Positions 27,024 to 36,403 of a stretch of DNA of 64,000 nucleotides are shown piece by piece (position 1 is the stretch's first letter; each line of letters begins with the position of its first letter). The notes beneath the pieces are model-generated. The model ran no database searches. It saw only the letters and a list, made by a program, of their open reading frames with translations, and was not told the DNA's origin. Origin of the DNA: CAZBMD01 sp964493325 (lineage in GTDB: Bacteria; Babelota; Babeliae; Babelales; RVW-14); contig CAZBMD010000005.1 of the NCBI GenBank assembly GCA_964493325.1, positions 1 through 64,000 on the forward strand, in the 5' to 3' direction. The position numbers and the translations under genes were made by a program.

Positions 27024-29063
27024 TTAGCTTGCGTTAGCGTACACAAGTTCTCCAGACTGCAGTTGAATTTTACCGCCTGGTAAAATTTCTACAGCCAGAT
27101 CATTTGCAGCAGTTCCATTACCAAACGCTATTGCTTCAGAAGCACTTAAAGCACCGGTGTTGTAGAACTGATTCTTGTGATCAACTACCAGCGTTCCATT
27201 GGTCAAACGCATACCTGTTACTGTTGATTGAACTGTACAGCCGTTAAGAAAAAATACTGATGATCGATCAGCCATACCAAGCAAGTCTCGATTTGCAGAA
27301 ACTGGCGCATAGCTGAACGTCGTTCCAATATCCATCATCAAGCGTGAACATGGCAGAATTTTTGAACTAGCGTTGGTTGGACGATAACCAAAAACATTGG
27401 TTCCAACCATACGAACATCCATCTCAAATAAAATTCTTCCAGAGGTAAATGAATAATCATTGGATAAACAAAGAACTGCGTTCTTAAGTTTAAGAGATGC
27501 ACTTGTTCCCTGGCATCGAATGTTATTCTGCTTGAGTCCTTCAACAAAGATATCCTGCATTGTTAAACGACCACCAGGCCGAACAGTAATAACAGAATTG
27601 CCCATCATAATCTTGTTGCCAAAGCCCTCTATTAACGTTGTTCCCGAAAAAGTCATATTGCTTGTTAACGTCTGCATGTCTGGCAACTCAATAATCGTAC
27701 CTTCACCAAATACTACAGAAGCCCCAGCTCCAAGCGTGATAGAACCATCTGTAAAGTTTTTAAGTACGACGTCTGTTAGTATCAAATTCTTCCCAGCTGA
27801 TATATTAAAGTTTCCAGCCTGACGCGCAAAGTCAAAAGCATGACCATTACCATCAAGAACTGTGTGCCCTGTTACCGAAACAGTTGAGTCTACCGATACC
27901 ACAAAATTCTTTTGAAGAGTGTATGTTGGCCCAGGAATTATCAGGTTGCCAGTGCCAGCAAACAAAAGGATAATTGCTTGGCTGTTGTTGGTGGTCAATC
28001 TTAGTAAAGTATTACTATTATTTTTACAACAGGACAAAAGCGCATTGCTGTTATTTGTTGTCAGTTGTAACATTGCGTTACTATCTGTTCTTTCTTTGCG
28101 GTCTAAAACAATAATTGAGTTGCTCAAATTATTGGTCAAATATAAGAGAGCGTTACTATTATTATTACAGCATGCGAGCAGCGCATTACTCAGATTTTTT
28201 GTCAAATAAAGCAGAGCGTTACTATCTGTTCTCTCTTTGCTATCTAATACAATAATCGAGTTACTCAAATTCTTGGTCAAATATAAGAGAGCGTTACTAT
28301 TATTATTGCAGCATGCAAGCAGAGCATTACTCAGATTTTTTGTCAAATAAAGCAGAGCGTTACTATCTGCTCTCTCCTTGCTATTGAGCACAAGAATTGC
28401 ATTACTATTATTATTGCAGCAGGCAAGAAGCGCATTGCTCAGATTTTTTGTCAGATATAAAAGAGCATTACTATCTGTTCTCTCTTTGCGATCTAATACA
28501 ATAATCGAGTTACTCAAATTCTTAGTCAAATATAAGAGAGCGTTACTTGTAGCCGCAGCAAGAGATGCCCCGCCAGGACCGTTAGCAATAATGGCGTTGC
28601 TATTGTTAGTTGTCAGTCTTAAAAGCGCATTGCTCAGATTTTTGCAGCAAACCAAAATTGCATTACTATTATTTCTTGTAAGTCTTAGGAGAGCATTACT
28701 ATTATTCCTTGTAAGCCTTAAAAGAGCATTACTGTTATTTCTGATATTACGAAGAGCGTTACTATTTGAATAGACTAGATTTGTATGAGCTCCTCCGCCT
28801 GCACGGCTAACTACAATGCCGTCCGTGTAGGTGCCGATCCAGCTTGTTGCTGCATTATTTCCAAACTCTTTAACAATTGACTCTTCGCTCCACCCTGTAA
28901 TTGCTGATGCCGTGTTTACTCGTAACAGAGAATTTGTCGACTTTATCGCAATCATAGAGCTGCGATTATGAAAATTTACGGTCGCAGAAAGTTGCTGGGA
29001 AAACCCCAAGCAGAGAACCGCAGCCATCAATAAAGATTGCTTACTAACCTGAGTATTCTTCAT
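27024..29063 (-). CDS. Exported SNALL-repeat (11-residue) protein with beta-helix module
   Basis: 679 residues from the ATG at 29063 (AGAGGGGATA upstream), whose signal peptide is MKNTQVSKQSLLMAAVLCLG. After a short domain (SIVKEFGNN, SWIGTYTDG), residues about 95-365 are made of repeats of the type SNALLxLTxNN, mostly 11 residues long, with 14-residue variants SNSIIVLDxKERTD and cysteine-pair variants SNALLACCNNN. A beta-helix region follows (VTGHTVLDGNGHAF, ITLGAGASVVF) and then the shared module (VRPGGRL, NIRCQG, YSFTSGRI, FFLNGCTVQSTVTG, LQSGELVYAN). The repeats fit a right-handed hendecad coiled coil or a small solenoid. Function unknown, probably surface. Confidence 0.85.
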   Translation of the reverse strand: MKNTQVSKQSLLMAAVLCLGFSQQLSATVNFHNRSSMIAIKSTNSLLRVNTASAITGWSEESIVKEFGNNAATSWIGTYTDGIVVSRAGGGAHTNLVYSNSNALRNIRNNSNALLRLTRNNSNALLRLTRNNSNAILVCCKNLSNALLRLTTNNSNAIIANGPGGASLAAATSNALLYLTKNLSNSIIVLDRKERTDSNALLYLTKNLSNALLACCNNNSNAILVLNSKERADSNALLYLTKNLSNALLACCNNNSNALLYLTKNLSNSIIVLDSKERTDSNALLYLTKNLSNALLACCNNNSNALLYLTNNLSNSIIVLDRKERTDSNAMLQLTTNNSNALLSCCKNNSNTLLRLTTNNSQAIILLFAGTGNLIIPGPTYTLQKNFVVSVDSTVSVTGHTVLDGNGHAFDFARQAGNFNISAGKNLILTDVVLKNFTDGSITLGAGASVVFGEGTIIELPDMQTLTSNMTFSGTTLIEGFGNKIMMGNSVITVRPGGRLTMQDIFVEGLKQNNIRCQGTSASLKLKNAVLCLSNDYSFTSGRILFEMDVRMVGTNVFGYRPTNASSKILPCSRLMMDIGTTFSYAPVSANRDLLGMADRSSVFFLNGCTVQSTVTGMRLTNGTLVVDHKNQFYNTGALSASEAIAFGNGTAANDLAVEILPGGKIQLQSGELVYANAS
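27970..28765 (-). repeat. Tandem repeats encoding the SNALL units
   Basis: The coding DNA repeats with a basic 33-base unit and a 42-base variant. A higher-order unit of 141 bases is visible: the string CTGTTCT/CTGCTCT recurs at 28085, 28226 and 28367, with almost identical sequence between. The 141 bases equal 47 codons (three 11-residue units plus one 14-residue unit), so copy-number change would keep the frame. Confidence 0.85.
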
Positions 29064-29362
29064 TATCCCCTCTTCTCTCCACAATTTATTATGTGATTAC
29101 CTTAAACATTCTTCCTTTTCTTCTCTTAATCTAAGATAACATTTACACAGAATTCACCTTTTTACCATTGGTCTGCTAAAGAACTGAGACCAATGCTGGC
29201 AAAAAATTGGACCTCCGTTCAAGTATTAAAAATTTTTAGCTTTTTGCAAGATGAAAGAATTGAATTGAAATATTTCAAAAATCTTGTCAATTCAAAACAT
29301 AGTCTCATACATTTTGAATAGGCGACGCCCTCCATTTTCAAAGTTTTTATAAAGGATATCTA

Positions 29363-30799
29363 ATGAAAGTTTACTTATCTCACCTTTCCTTAATCCTAAC
29401 AGGAAGCATCTTAACTCTCACGCTACAGGTACAGAGCTCAGCTCACTCTATGTTGCAAAAGCCTATTTTTGTTCGACAAAACAATTCTCTCTGCAATCAA
29501 GAATTAATTACTCAAAAAAACCGCATGCCAAAAATTAAAGCTGCCTTAGAAATTCTTCTCAACCAACAACTCAACGATAACCAAGTTCCACGAATTGCAA
29601 TTGCAGGAAGTGGAGGCGGCTATCGATCAATGATTGCGACACTTGGAGGCATGCTCGGACTTGAAAAAACCGGAATACTTAATACCTGTATGTATTTTTC
29701 AACAATATCTGGATCAACATGGATGAACGCACCAATGCTGGCTCGAGATGAATCACTTTCCACTTTTCGATCATTTCTCAAAGAACAAACAACTAAAAAT
29801 CTGTATATCAAAGATTTTGACCTGAGCACAATTACCTCTTCGATTATCAAAAAAGCATCATACAACCAGTACGTCAATCTTGCCGATCTCTGGGGAGGCT
29901 TGCTTGCCGACCTTCTGCTTGAAGGGCTTCCAAATCAAGGACAAGATGTTTTTCTTTCATCGCTCGCACCAAAAATTCAATCAGGAAATCACCCTATACC
30001 ACTTTTTTCTTCGATCATAGATAATACAAAACCATATACTTGGGTTGAATTTTCACCATTCGAAATTGGCAGCCAAACTATGAATGCCTGGATTCCAACC
30101 TGGGCCTTTGGAAAAAAATTCGAAAAAGGAACCAGTACAGATGCTGCCCCTGAAGTTAATTTAGGATTTTTACTCGGCATGTGGGGATCAGCCTACGCCT
30201 CTAATTTTAGAGATATTTTAAAAGAAATTTTTACAAAAATTGAAGAACTTGTCGCCCCTCCAAGCAAAGAAATTCGCTGCTGCGGCTGGATTTCAGATAT
30301 TATAAACACAATTGGCGAAGGACAACTTCCCCCTCCAACCGTATTCAATCCAGTTCATGGGATGGCAAACCACCTCTATGCAGACCGTCCAACCATATCA
30401 CTCATCGATCCAGGCGTTTGCGTAAACATCGCCTTTCCACCTCTGCTGCGGAGAAGCATTGATATTTATATCGTCTTTGACTGTACCGATAATGCATTTT
30501 TTAACGAAATGCGTAATGTCCAAAAATATGCATCTGATAACGGATTTAAGCTTCCAGAAATTCCTCTTATCATTAACACAGACTCTGTTTCAATTTTTGT
30601 CGATGACAAGGACCCATCTCTCCCAATAATCATTTACCTGCGTAATCAAGTTAATTATTCAACCTTTAAATATGAATACACCAAACAAGAATTTGAAACA
30701 CTCTGTACCCACATGCAAACAAAAATCGAACAAGCGCAGGATAAAATTGTGCAAGCAATTAAAAAATCAGTTGAAAACAAAACCAAATTAATGCAATAA
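29363..30799 (+). CDS. Exported cytosolic-phospholipase-A2-like (group IV) lipase, copy 1
   Basis: 478 residues. AAAGGAT precedes the ATG and residues 1-27 form a signal peptide. The body resembles the catalytic domain of eukaryotic cPLA2 (PLA2_B/lysophospholipase family) along its length: GSGGGYRSM (Arg88, oxyanion region), FSTISGSTW (nucleophile Ser116), WVEFSPFEIG, FGKKFEKGT, MWGSAYASNF and IDPG (Asp349) then FPPLLRRSIDIYIVFD. The Ser-Asp dyad and Arg are thus in place. No C2 domain precedes it. It should hydrolyse acyl esters of phospholipids or lysophospholipids outside the cytoplasm. First of three tandem copies, shorter and more divergent than the other two. A role on host membranes is inferred. 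Confidence 0.85.
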   Translation: MKVYLSHLSLILTGSILTLTLQVQSSAHSMLQKPIFVRQNNSLCNQELITQKNRMPKIKAALEILLNQQLNDNQVPRIAIAGSGGGYRSMIATLGGMLGLEKTGILNTCMYFSTISGSTWMNAPMLARDESLSTFRSFLKEQTTKNLYIKDFDLSTITSSIIKKASYNQYVNLADLWGGLLADLLLEGLPNQGQDVFLSSLAPKIQSGNHPIPLFSSIIDNTKPYTWVEFSPFEIGSQTMNAWIPTWAFGKKFEKGTSTDAAPEVNLGFLLGMWGSAYASNFRDILKEIFTKIEELVAPPSKEIRCCGWISDIINTIGEGQLPPPTVFNPVHGMANHLYADRPTISLIDPGVCVNIAFPPLLRRSIDIYIVFDCTDNAFFNEMRNVQKYASDNGFKLPEIPLIINTDSVSIFVDDKDPSLPIIIYLRNQVNYSTFKYEYTKQEFETLCTHMQTKIEQAQDKIVQAIKKSVENKTKLMQ

Positions 30800-30819
30800 A
30801 GCTTAAGGAGAGCGATTCT

Positions 30820-32463
30820 ATGAAAAAATTAATTTTAGGATTCTTGCTTCTTTCTACCATAGCCTTAGTCCAACCTCAACAAGAATCACAAATTAAACCT
30901 CAAGAAAAAGCAAAAGAAGGAAAACTTAGCCTTATTCAAAAGGCATTATTTTCAGCTCTCCATTTACCTCAACTAACAAAAATAGATCCTATTTTTCTTC
31001 GCAAAGGAACTGATTTATGTGAAGAAGAAAAAGAATCAATTAAAATACGTCAAAAAACAACCCATAAAGCACTTCAAAAATTACTCAATGACCAAACACT
31101 AGATGAAGACTCAATGCCATCCATTGGGATTGTTTCAAGCGGAGGTGGCGAAAGAGCTATGATTTCAACGATTGGCCTTCTTGCAGGATTGCAGCAAAAC
31201 GGCATTGTTGACTGTTGCCAATATATATCCACGCTCTCAGGATCAACATGGGCAATTCTCTCATGGATTTTTCACGATATATCACTACTAGAATTAGGAA
31301 AATTTCTAAGAAAAAATCAGATCACAAAAACAGTTAATCTTACTAAACAAGATTATGAAGCAACAGTTCATCGTCTTTTAGAAAAAATGGCATATGATCA
31401 ACCCATTAGTTTTGGTGACCTTTGGGGCGCTTTTTTAACATCGCTTCTTTTTTCAGACCTACCAAATCGCGGCCACTCATTAAAAATTTCTTCAATTCAA
31501 GGAAAAATTTTAGAGGGAAATTATCCTATGCCTATTTTCACCTGCATAGAAAATGATTCAGGGCAATTTGCAGAGTGGATAGAAGTTTCACCCTTTGAAG
31601 CTGGATCAAAATATTTTAAAGCGTGGTGTCCATTATCTGCTTTTGGCAAAAAATTTGTAAAAGGCCAGACCACAGATCCTGCCCCAGAACAATCACTTGG
31701 CTTTTTTATCAGTGTCTTCGGATCTGCATACGCGGTTACATTTCACAGAATTCTTTTTGAAATATATTGGCAGCTAAAAGCTTCGTTGCAAGCTCGTCTC
31801 GATAAACTTCCTCTCCCTAAAACGATCACAAATAATTTGAGTTCATTTATCCTTAGAAATTTTGATAAATTTCTCAATTCCGATAAATCTGATTTCACTA
31901 AGGATATTCAATTTTCACCACCAGAAGTAAGAAACCTAACGTACAAAATGTCTGGGTATCCTCTTGAAAAAAGTAAATTTCTTCAACTTTTTGATGCCGG
32001 CATTGATTTTAATCTGCCTTTTCCACCACTCATGAGACGCGGTGTTGATGTTATGATTGTTTGTGATGCTTCATCCAATATTAATGATGGACCAGACCAT
32101 GCCATGCGGGGCGCAATGGCGTATGCCAAGCGCAAAGGGTATTCATTTCCCCAAATAGATTTTACCAATATCGATAAAAAAAGAGTAAACCTGTTCTACG
32201 ATGAAAACGATAGTAGAGCTCCAATAATCGTCTATTGCCCCAATCTTAAACCATTTCCCACGCTGAAATTTACATACACTGATAAAGAATTTAAAAATCT
32301 TGAAACATTCATGCGTGAATCAGGAGTACAAGCAAAAGACACTATCATACAGGCAATTAAAATTGCAATGCAAAATAAACAGGCTAACAACTCTATTGAT
32401 AGTAATGATCTGAGTAAAATATTAGACCAACTTGATGAAGATTACATATCAAAAGGAATGTGA
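30820..32463 (+). CDS. Exported cytosolic-phospholipase-A2-like lipase, copy 2
   Basis: 547 residues with AAGGAGAGC before the ATG and signal peptide MKKLILGFLLLSTIALVQPQ. Motifs of the cPLA2 catalytic domain in order: DLCEEEKESIKIRQK, SSGGGERAM (Arg112), YISTLSGSTW (Ser140), WIEVSPFEAG, FGKKFVKGQTTD, FGSAYAV, LFDAGIDFNLPFPPLMRRGVD (Asp392), then KRKGYSFPQID and a helical end DTIIQAIKIAMQNKQ. Compared with copy 1 it has about 60 extra residues in the middle (residues 310-385). Lies 20 bases after copy 1. The catalytic serine motif is L-S-G-S preceded by T, where eukaryotic enzymes have G. Confidence 0.87.
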   Translation: MKKLILGFLLLSTIALVQPQQESQIKPQEKAKEGKLSLIQKALFSALHLPQLTKIDPIFLRKGTDLCEEEKESIKIRQKTTHKALQKLLNDQTLDEDSMPSIGIVSSGGGERAMISTIGLLAGLQQNGIVDCCQYISTLSGSTWAILSWIFHDISLLELGKFLRKNQITKTVNLTKQDYEATVHRLLEKMAYDQPISFGDLWGAFLTSLLFSDLPNRGHSLKISSIQGKILEGNYPMPIFTCIENDSGQFAEWIEVSPFEAGSKYFKAWCPLSAFGKKFVKGQTTDPAPEQSLGFFISVFGSAYAVTFHRILFEIYWQLKASLQARLDKLPLPKTITNNLSSFILRNFDKFLNSDKSDFTKDIQFSPPEVRNLTYKMSGYPLEKSKFLQLFDAGIDFNLPFPPLMRRGVDVMIVCDASSNINDGPDHAMRGAMAYAKRKGYSFPQIDFTNIDKKRVNLFYDENDSRAPIIVYCPNLKPFPTLKFTYTDKEFKNLETFMRESGVQAKDTIIQAIKIAMQNKQANNSIDSNDLSKILDQLDEDYISKGM

Positions 32464-32465
32464 TC

Positions 32466-34094
32466 ATGGTGATAAAAATTTCGGGGCTCATCCTTCTTGC
32501 AACAATCAGTTTGATACAAGCACAAACGTCATCACCAGTTGATACACATAATAAACAAGGCTCTAACCACCTTGACCTAATCAAACAAGCAATAGTCTCC
32601 ACCCTCCATCTCTCTCAACCAAAAAAAATTGATCCTATCTTTTTACGAACCGGCAATGATTTATGTAAAGAAGAAAAAAATAGTATCGCAGGACGTCAAC
32701 CTAAAATTCATCGAGCTCTTGAACAATTATTAAGTCAACGGTTAGACAAAGAATCAATCCCTAAAATAGGAATAGTTACAAGTGGTGGCGGCGCTCGCGC
32801 AATGATATCAACAATAGGACTTCTCGAAGGACTATCTCAAACGGGCGTCCTTGATTGTTGTGAGTATATATCATCACTTTCAGGATCAACATGGGGCATT
32901 CTGGTATGGCTTTTTCAGGGAATCTCTCCTCTGGAATTAGGAAAGTTCTTAAGAGAAAAAAATATTACAAAAAAAATCAAACTCACAGATACTGATTATG
33001 CAGCAACCATAAATAGAATTTTAGCCAAAATTGCGTATGACCAACCAATAAACTTTGGTGATATTTTTGGAACTTTTTTAACAGCGCTTTTTTTCTCCAA
33101 TCTACCAGATAGAGGACATTCGTTAAAACTTTCATCGATACAAGAAAAAATATTACGCGGAAACTTTCCTTTTCCTATTTTTGCCAGCATTAAAAACAAT
33201 GGCAATGCTTACGAATGGTTTGAAGTATCTCCCTTTGAAGCGGGATCTGACTTTTTAAACATCTGGTGTCCAATTACAGCTTTTGGAAAAAAATTTAAAA
33301 ACGGACAAAGCACCGATGCTGCCCCAGAACAGCCGCTTGGATTTTTTTTAAGTATGTTTGGATCTGCCTATGCTGTACCATTTTATGAAATTCTCTTTGG
33401 CGTGTATCAAGAACTGAAAAACTCATTACAAGCCCAGCTTGCAAAACTGCCATTACCTCACATTGTGACAAAAACTCTTACAGACATGATATTAAAAAAT
33501 TTCGATAAATTTCTTAATTCAGATAAATCTAATTTTACCAGGGACCTTCAATTTTCTCCGCCAGAAGTAAAAAACCTTAGTTACAAAATACCTGGATTGC
33601 CTTTTGAAAAAGAAAAATACATTCAACTTTTTGATGCTGGAATCGATTTTAACTTGTCGTTTCCATCGCTTATGAGACGAGGCGTTGAGCTCATGATTGT
33701 AACAGACGCATCAGCCAGCATTAGCCTTGGCCTAAAAGGTGCAAGCAATTACGCCAAACGGAAAGGGTATGCATTTCCTCCAATCAATTTCACCGACATC
33801 GACAAGAAAAGAGTTAGCTTATTTTATGATGAAAACGATAGCAGTGCACCGGTAATCGTCTATTGCCCCAACCTCAAACCATTTCCTACGCTGAAATTTA
33901 CGTACACTGATCAAGAATTTAAAGATCTTGAAACATTCATGCGCGAATCAGGAGTACAAGCCAAAGACACTATCATACAGGCAATCAAAATTGCGATGCG
34001 GAATAAACAAGTTAACAGCTCTATTGATAGTAATACGCTAAGTAAAATATTAGACCAACTTGATGCAGATTACACAAATAAGCCTTTAAAATAA
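32466..34094 (+). CDS. Exported cytosolic-phospholipase-A2-like lipase, copy 3
   Basis: 542 residues from the ATG at 32466, which has AAAAGGA at a spacing of 8; a GTG at 32460 would be too close. Signal peptide MVIKISGLILLATISLIQAQ. It is a close paralogue of copy 2 through its whole length, with TSGGGARAM (Arg111), YISSLSGSTW (Ser139), WFEVSPFEAG, FGKKFKNGQSTD, LFDAGIDFNLSFPSLMRRG (Asp390) and the same helical end. The last 100 codons are nearly identical to copy 2 in DNA, which points to recent duplication or conversion. Probably co-transcribed with copies 1 and 2. Confidence 0.87.
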   Translation: MVIKISGLILLATISLIQAQTSSPVDTHNKQGSNHLDLIKQAIVSTLHLSQPKKIDPIFLRTGNDLCKEEKNSIAGRQPKIHRALEQLLSQRLDKESIPKIGIVTSGGGARAMISTIGLLEGLSQTGVLDCCEYISSLSGSTWGILVWLFQGISPLELGKFLREKNITKKIKLTDTDYAATINRILAKIAYDQPINFGDIFGTFLTALFFSNLPDRGHSLKLSSIQEKILRGNFPFPIFASIKNNGNAYEWFEVSPFEAGSDFLNIWCPITAFGKKFKNGQSTDAAPEQPLGFFLSMFGSAYAVPFYEILFGVYQELKNSLQAQLAKLPLPHIVTKTLTDMILKNFDKFLNSDKSNFTRDLQFSPPEVKNLSYKIPGLPFEKEKYIQLFDAGIDFNLSFPSLMRRGVELMIVTDASASISLGLKGASNYAKRKGYAFPPINFTDIDKKRVSLFYDENDSSAPVIVYCPNLKPFPTLKFTYTDQEFKDLETFMRESGVQAKDTIIQAIKIAMRNKQVNSSIDSNTLSKILDQLDADYTNKPLK

Positions 34095-34151
34095 GTCACT
34101 TTGCTCATCAAGTTTTTCACCAAAAATTTTACGCTAAGAAAGAATATCGTT

Positions 34152-35276
34152 ATGATCATTAGATACTTATTATTGTTCTTCATAACATGCATAGCTCACA
34201 GTAGTTCGTTAGATAGAAAACCGGTGCAACAGAAACAAATAGAACAAGACAACCAATCAAATATCACAAAAACCGATAAAAAATCTTTTTACTCTCGCAG
34301 TCTAAACTCATTATATCAGACATATTCAACATTTAAGCAGTCAACAGTAAACCTTGCAATGCTAACTGCATTACCTATAATATTCTTCTCAATACAATGC
34401 ATCACCCCTTTAATATCGACAACTGCCCATGAATCTGGACATGCTGTCCTTCTGAAAGCACAAGGAATAGATATAGAAAGTATCAACATAGGTGACAATA
34501 AGATTGAGGAATTCGAGCTTTTTCGTTTTTTTCCTCACAACAAAAAGTTATTTTCATTTTGGAAATTCAATTTTTTCGACCATTTTACCAGTCATTATAG
34601 AGATTTTGGAATTGTCGGTGGTTTTTTAACACCATTGATGATCCCTGGGTCAGTCATCCCTAACGGAGAACCTTCTAACAAATTATTAAAAGGCGCAACC
34701 GCCTTGGCGGGGCCTTTTGCCGGTATGGCTGTGCTATACGGACTACAATCATTGGTGATAGGATATACCAAATATCGTAATAATAAAAATTTTAAAGAAG
34801 CTTTTTTAAGCGGCATAAAAAATGGATTTAATCCATATGCTTCAATTGTCAATAACAATAATATGTCTACCCTAAAAAAACTAAGCTTATTATACTTTTT
34901 TCTTAGATCTAATAATGAGATAGTGGGTAACCTGATGCAATTATCACCCTTCCCTGGCTCTGACGGATACCAATTCGTAACTGAAGTATTAGGCATGAAA
35001 ATAAAGGAGGAATTAATGGAAAAAATAATGGCTAGCAGTCAAATACTTGCAATTGCCGCATTAAATCTTCTTTTTATAAAGTTTATATATCACACTTGTC
35101 AAGTAATACTCCAATCAAAACTAATACCTGATAAATATACACTTCAATTAACTCAGTTCATGCGTAGATTGCATCTTATATCTCACCAAGATGCCACTGC
35201 TACCTCAAAGCAACCAATTACTCCTACGACGCTCACCAAAGAAGCGATATTAGAACAAATCCCGTTGATTAGCTGA
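34152..35276 (+). CDS. Site-2-protease-like (M50) integral membrane metallopeptidase
   Basis: 374 residues from the ATG at 34152; earlier in-frame TTG at 34101 would leave the signal-like segment internal. A leader (MIIRYLLLFFITCIAHSSS), a polar stretch, then membrane spans. The first span carries HESGH (His93, Glu94, His97), the zinc motif HExxH. ALAGPFAGM at about 185 and LSPFPGSDGY (Asp271) match the second and third M50 signatures. Such enzymes cut substrates within the membrane, often in signalling. It follows the phospholipase genes by 57 bases; whether it acts on them is unknown. Its end overlaps the convergent ruvB end by 27 bases. Confidence 0.75.
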   Translation: MIIRYLLLFFITCIAHSSSLDRKPVQQKQIEQDNQSNITKTDKKSFYSRSLNSLYQTYSTFKQSTVNLAMLTALPIIFFSIQCITPLISTTAHESGHAVLLKAQGIDIESINIGDNKIEEFELFRFFPHNKKLFSFWKFNFFDHFTSHYRDFGIVGGFLTPLMIPGSVIPNGEPSNKLLKGATALAGPFAGMAVLYGLQSLVIGYTKYRNNKNFKEAFLSGIKNGFNPYASIVNNNNMSTLKKLSLLYFFLRSNNEIVGNLMQLSPFPGSDGYQFVTEVLGMKIKEELMEKIMASSQILAIAALNLLFIKFIYHTCQVILQSKLIPDKYTLQLTQFMRRLHLISHQDATATSKQPITPTTLTKEAILEQIPLIS

Positions 35277-36287
35277 ATTACTATCTCCAAAAAGCTTACG
35301 CTTCAACTGCTGCATTTTCTTTGGTGGAATAACACGGCCACGAGCAGTCTTTTGAATAAGCCCTTGACGAATCAGAAAGGGCTCACAAACCTCTTCGAGC
35401 GTTTCACGATCCTCACCCGTCATGGCAGCAAGCGTCTCAATCCCCACGGGCCCGCCATCAAAATCTTTAATCATATGAGCAAGTACAACGCGATCAAGTT
35501 TGTTAAGACCATCCTCGTCAATATCCAAAAAGTTTAATGCTTGATCAACTACAGAAACATCAACAATAGTAAATTTATGTACCTGAGCAAAATCTCGAAC
35601 ACGACGCAAAATACGTTTAACAATACGAGGCGTCCCTCGAGCACGACGGCCAATTGCAAAAGCAGCTTCGGGCAAAAGTGGTAACCCCAAAAACTGAGCA
35701 TTTTGCATGACAATTGCCGACAACTCGTCTGGTTCATAAAAATTAAGGCGCTCAACAATCCCAAATCGCGTCTGCAATGGGCCAGAGATAAGCGATGTTT
35801 TAGTGGTTGCGCCAATTAAAGTAAAAGGATTAAGCGGCAATCGAATTGATTTTGCTCCAGCCCCTTGACCAATGATCACATCGACACAAAAGTTTTCCAT
35901 AGCTGAATAGAGCACTTCTTCAACATTTTTTGGTAAACGATGGATTTCGTCAATAAAAAGAATTTCTCGAGAACTCAAGCCAGAAAGAATTGCAACAAGG
36001 TCCCCCATACGCTCCAAAACCGGCGCGCTAGTAATTTTAATGTTCCCCTCAAGCTCTTTTGCCATAACGCGGGCAAGCGTTGTCTTGCCAAGCCCTGGAG
36101 GCCCAAATAACAAGAGGTGATCCAAGGGCTCATTGCGCATTCTGGCAGCAGTAACAAAAACCTTAAGCTTTTCTTTGATCTCACGCTGCCCCAGATATTC
36201 ATCAAAAGAATTGGGTTCAAATACCGGAATCCGATCTTCTGGAGTCTCTTGTAAACTTAATAATTCGATAGGTCCATCTAAATTCAT
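35250..36287 (-). CDS. ruvB: Holliday junction branch migration ATPase RuvB
   Basis: 345 residues from the ATG at 36287; an upstream TTG at 36314 is possible. Walker A LLFGPPGLGKTTLA, Walker B ILFIDEIHRL, sensor 1 LIGATTKTSL, arginine-finger region GPLQTRFG and sensor 2 RGTPRIVKR are intact, and the winged-helix end includes IRQGLIQKTARGRV. RuvB hexamers drive branch migration with RuvA during recombination repair. ruvA and ruvC are not in the window. Overlaps the M50 gene tail to tail by 27 bases. Confidence 0.97.
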   Translation of the reverse strand: MNLDGPIELLSLQETPEDRIPVFEPNSFDEYLGQREIKEKLKVFVTAARMRNEPLDHLLLFGPPGLGKTTLARVMAKELEGNIKITSAPVLERMGDLVAILSGLSSREILFIDEIHRLPKNVEEVLYSAMENFCVDVIIGQGAGAKSIRLPLNPFTLIGATTKTSLISGPLQTRFGIVERLNFYEPDELSAIVMQNAQFLGLPLLPEAAFAIGRRARGTPRIVKRILRRVRDFAQVHKFTIVDVSVVDQALNFLDIDEDGLNKLDRVVLAHMIKDFDGGPVGIETLAAMTGEDRETLEEVCEPFLIRQGLIQKTARGRVIPPKKMQQLKRKLFGDSNSANQRDLF

Positions 36288-36403
36288 CGTGCTCACTTTC
36301 TGTTTTTCTAACAACCATCCGAAAGTTTATCATAAAAATCTTTCTGGTAACACTAGACAGATAAGAAGGCTTGAATTAATCTATTGAATGTCTTTTTTTA
36401 GAT

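Noticed and set aside
28000..28760. Regular repeats that could suggest a CRISPR array
   Set aside because: The units are in frame, code for SNALL repeats within a long open gene, and have no constant-repeat/variable-spacer structure.
29363..34094. Ordinary patatin/ExoU-type lipases
   Set aside because: The GxGxxG...GxSxG order with DGG is replaced by SGGGxR, LSGSTW and the long cPLA2-specific segments WxEFSPFE and WGSAY.
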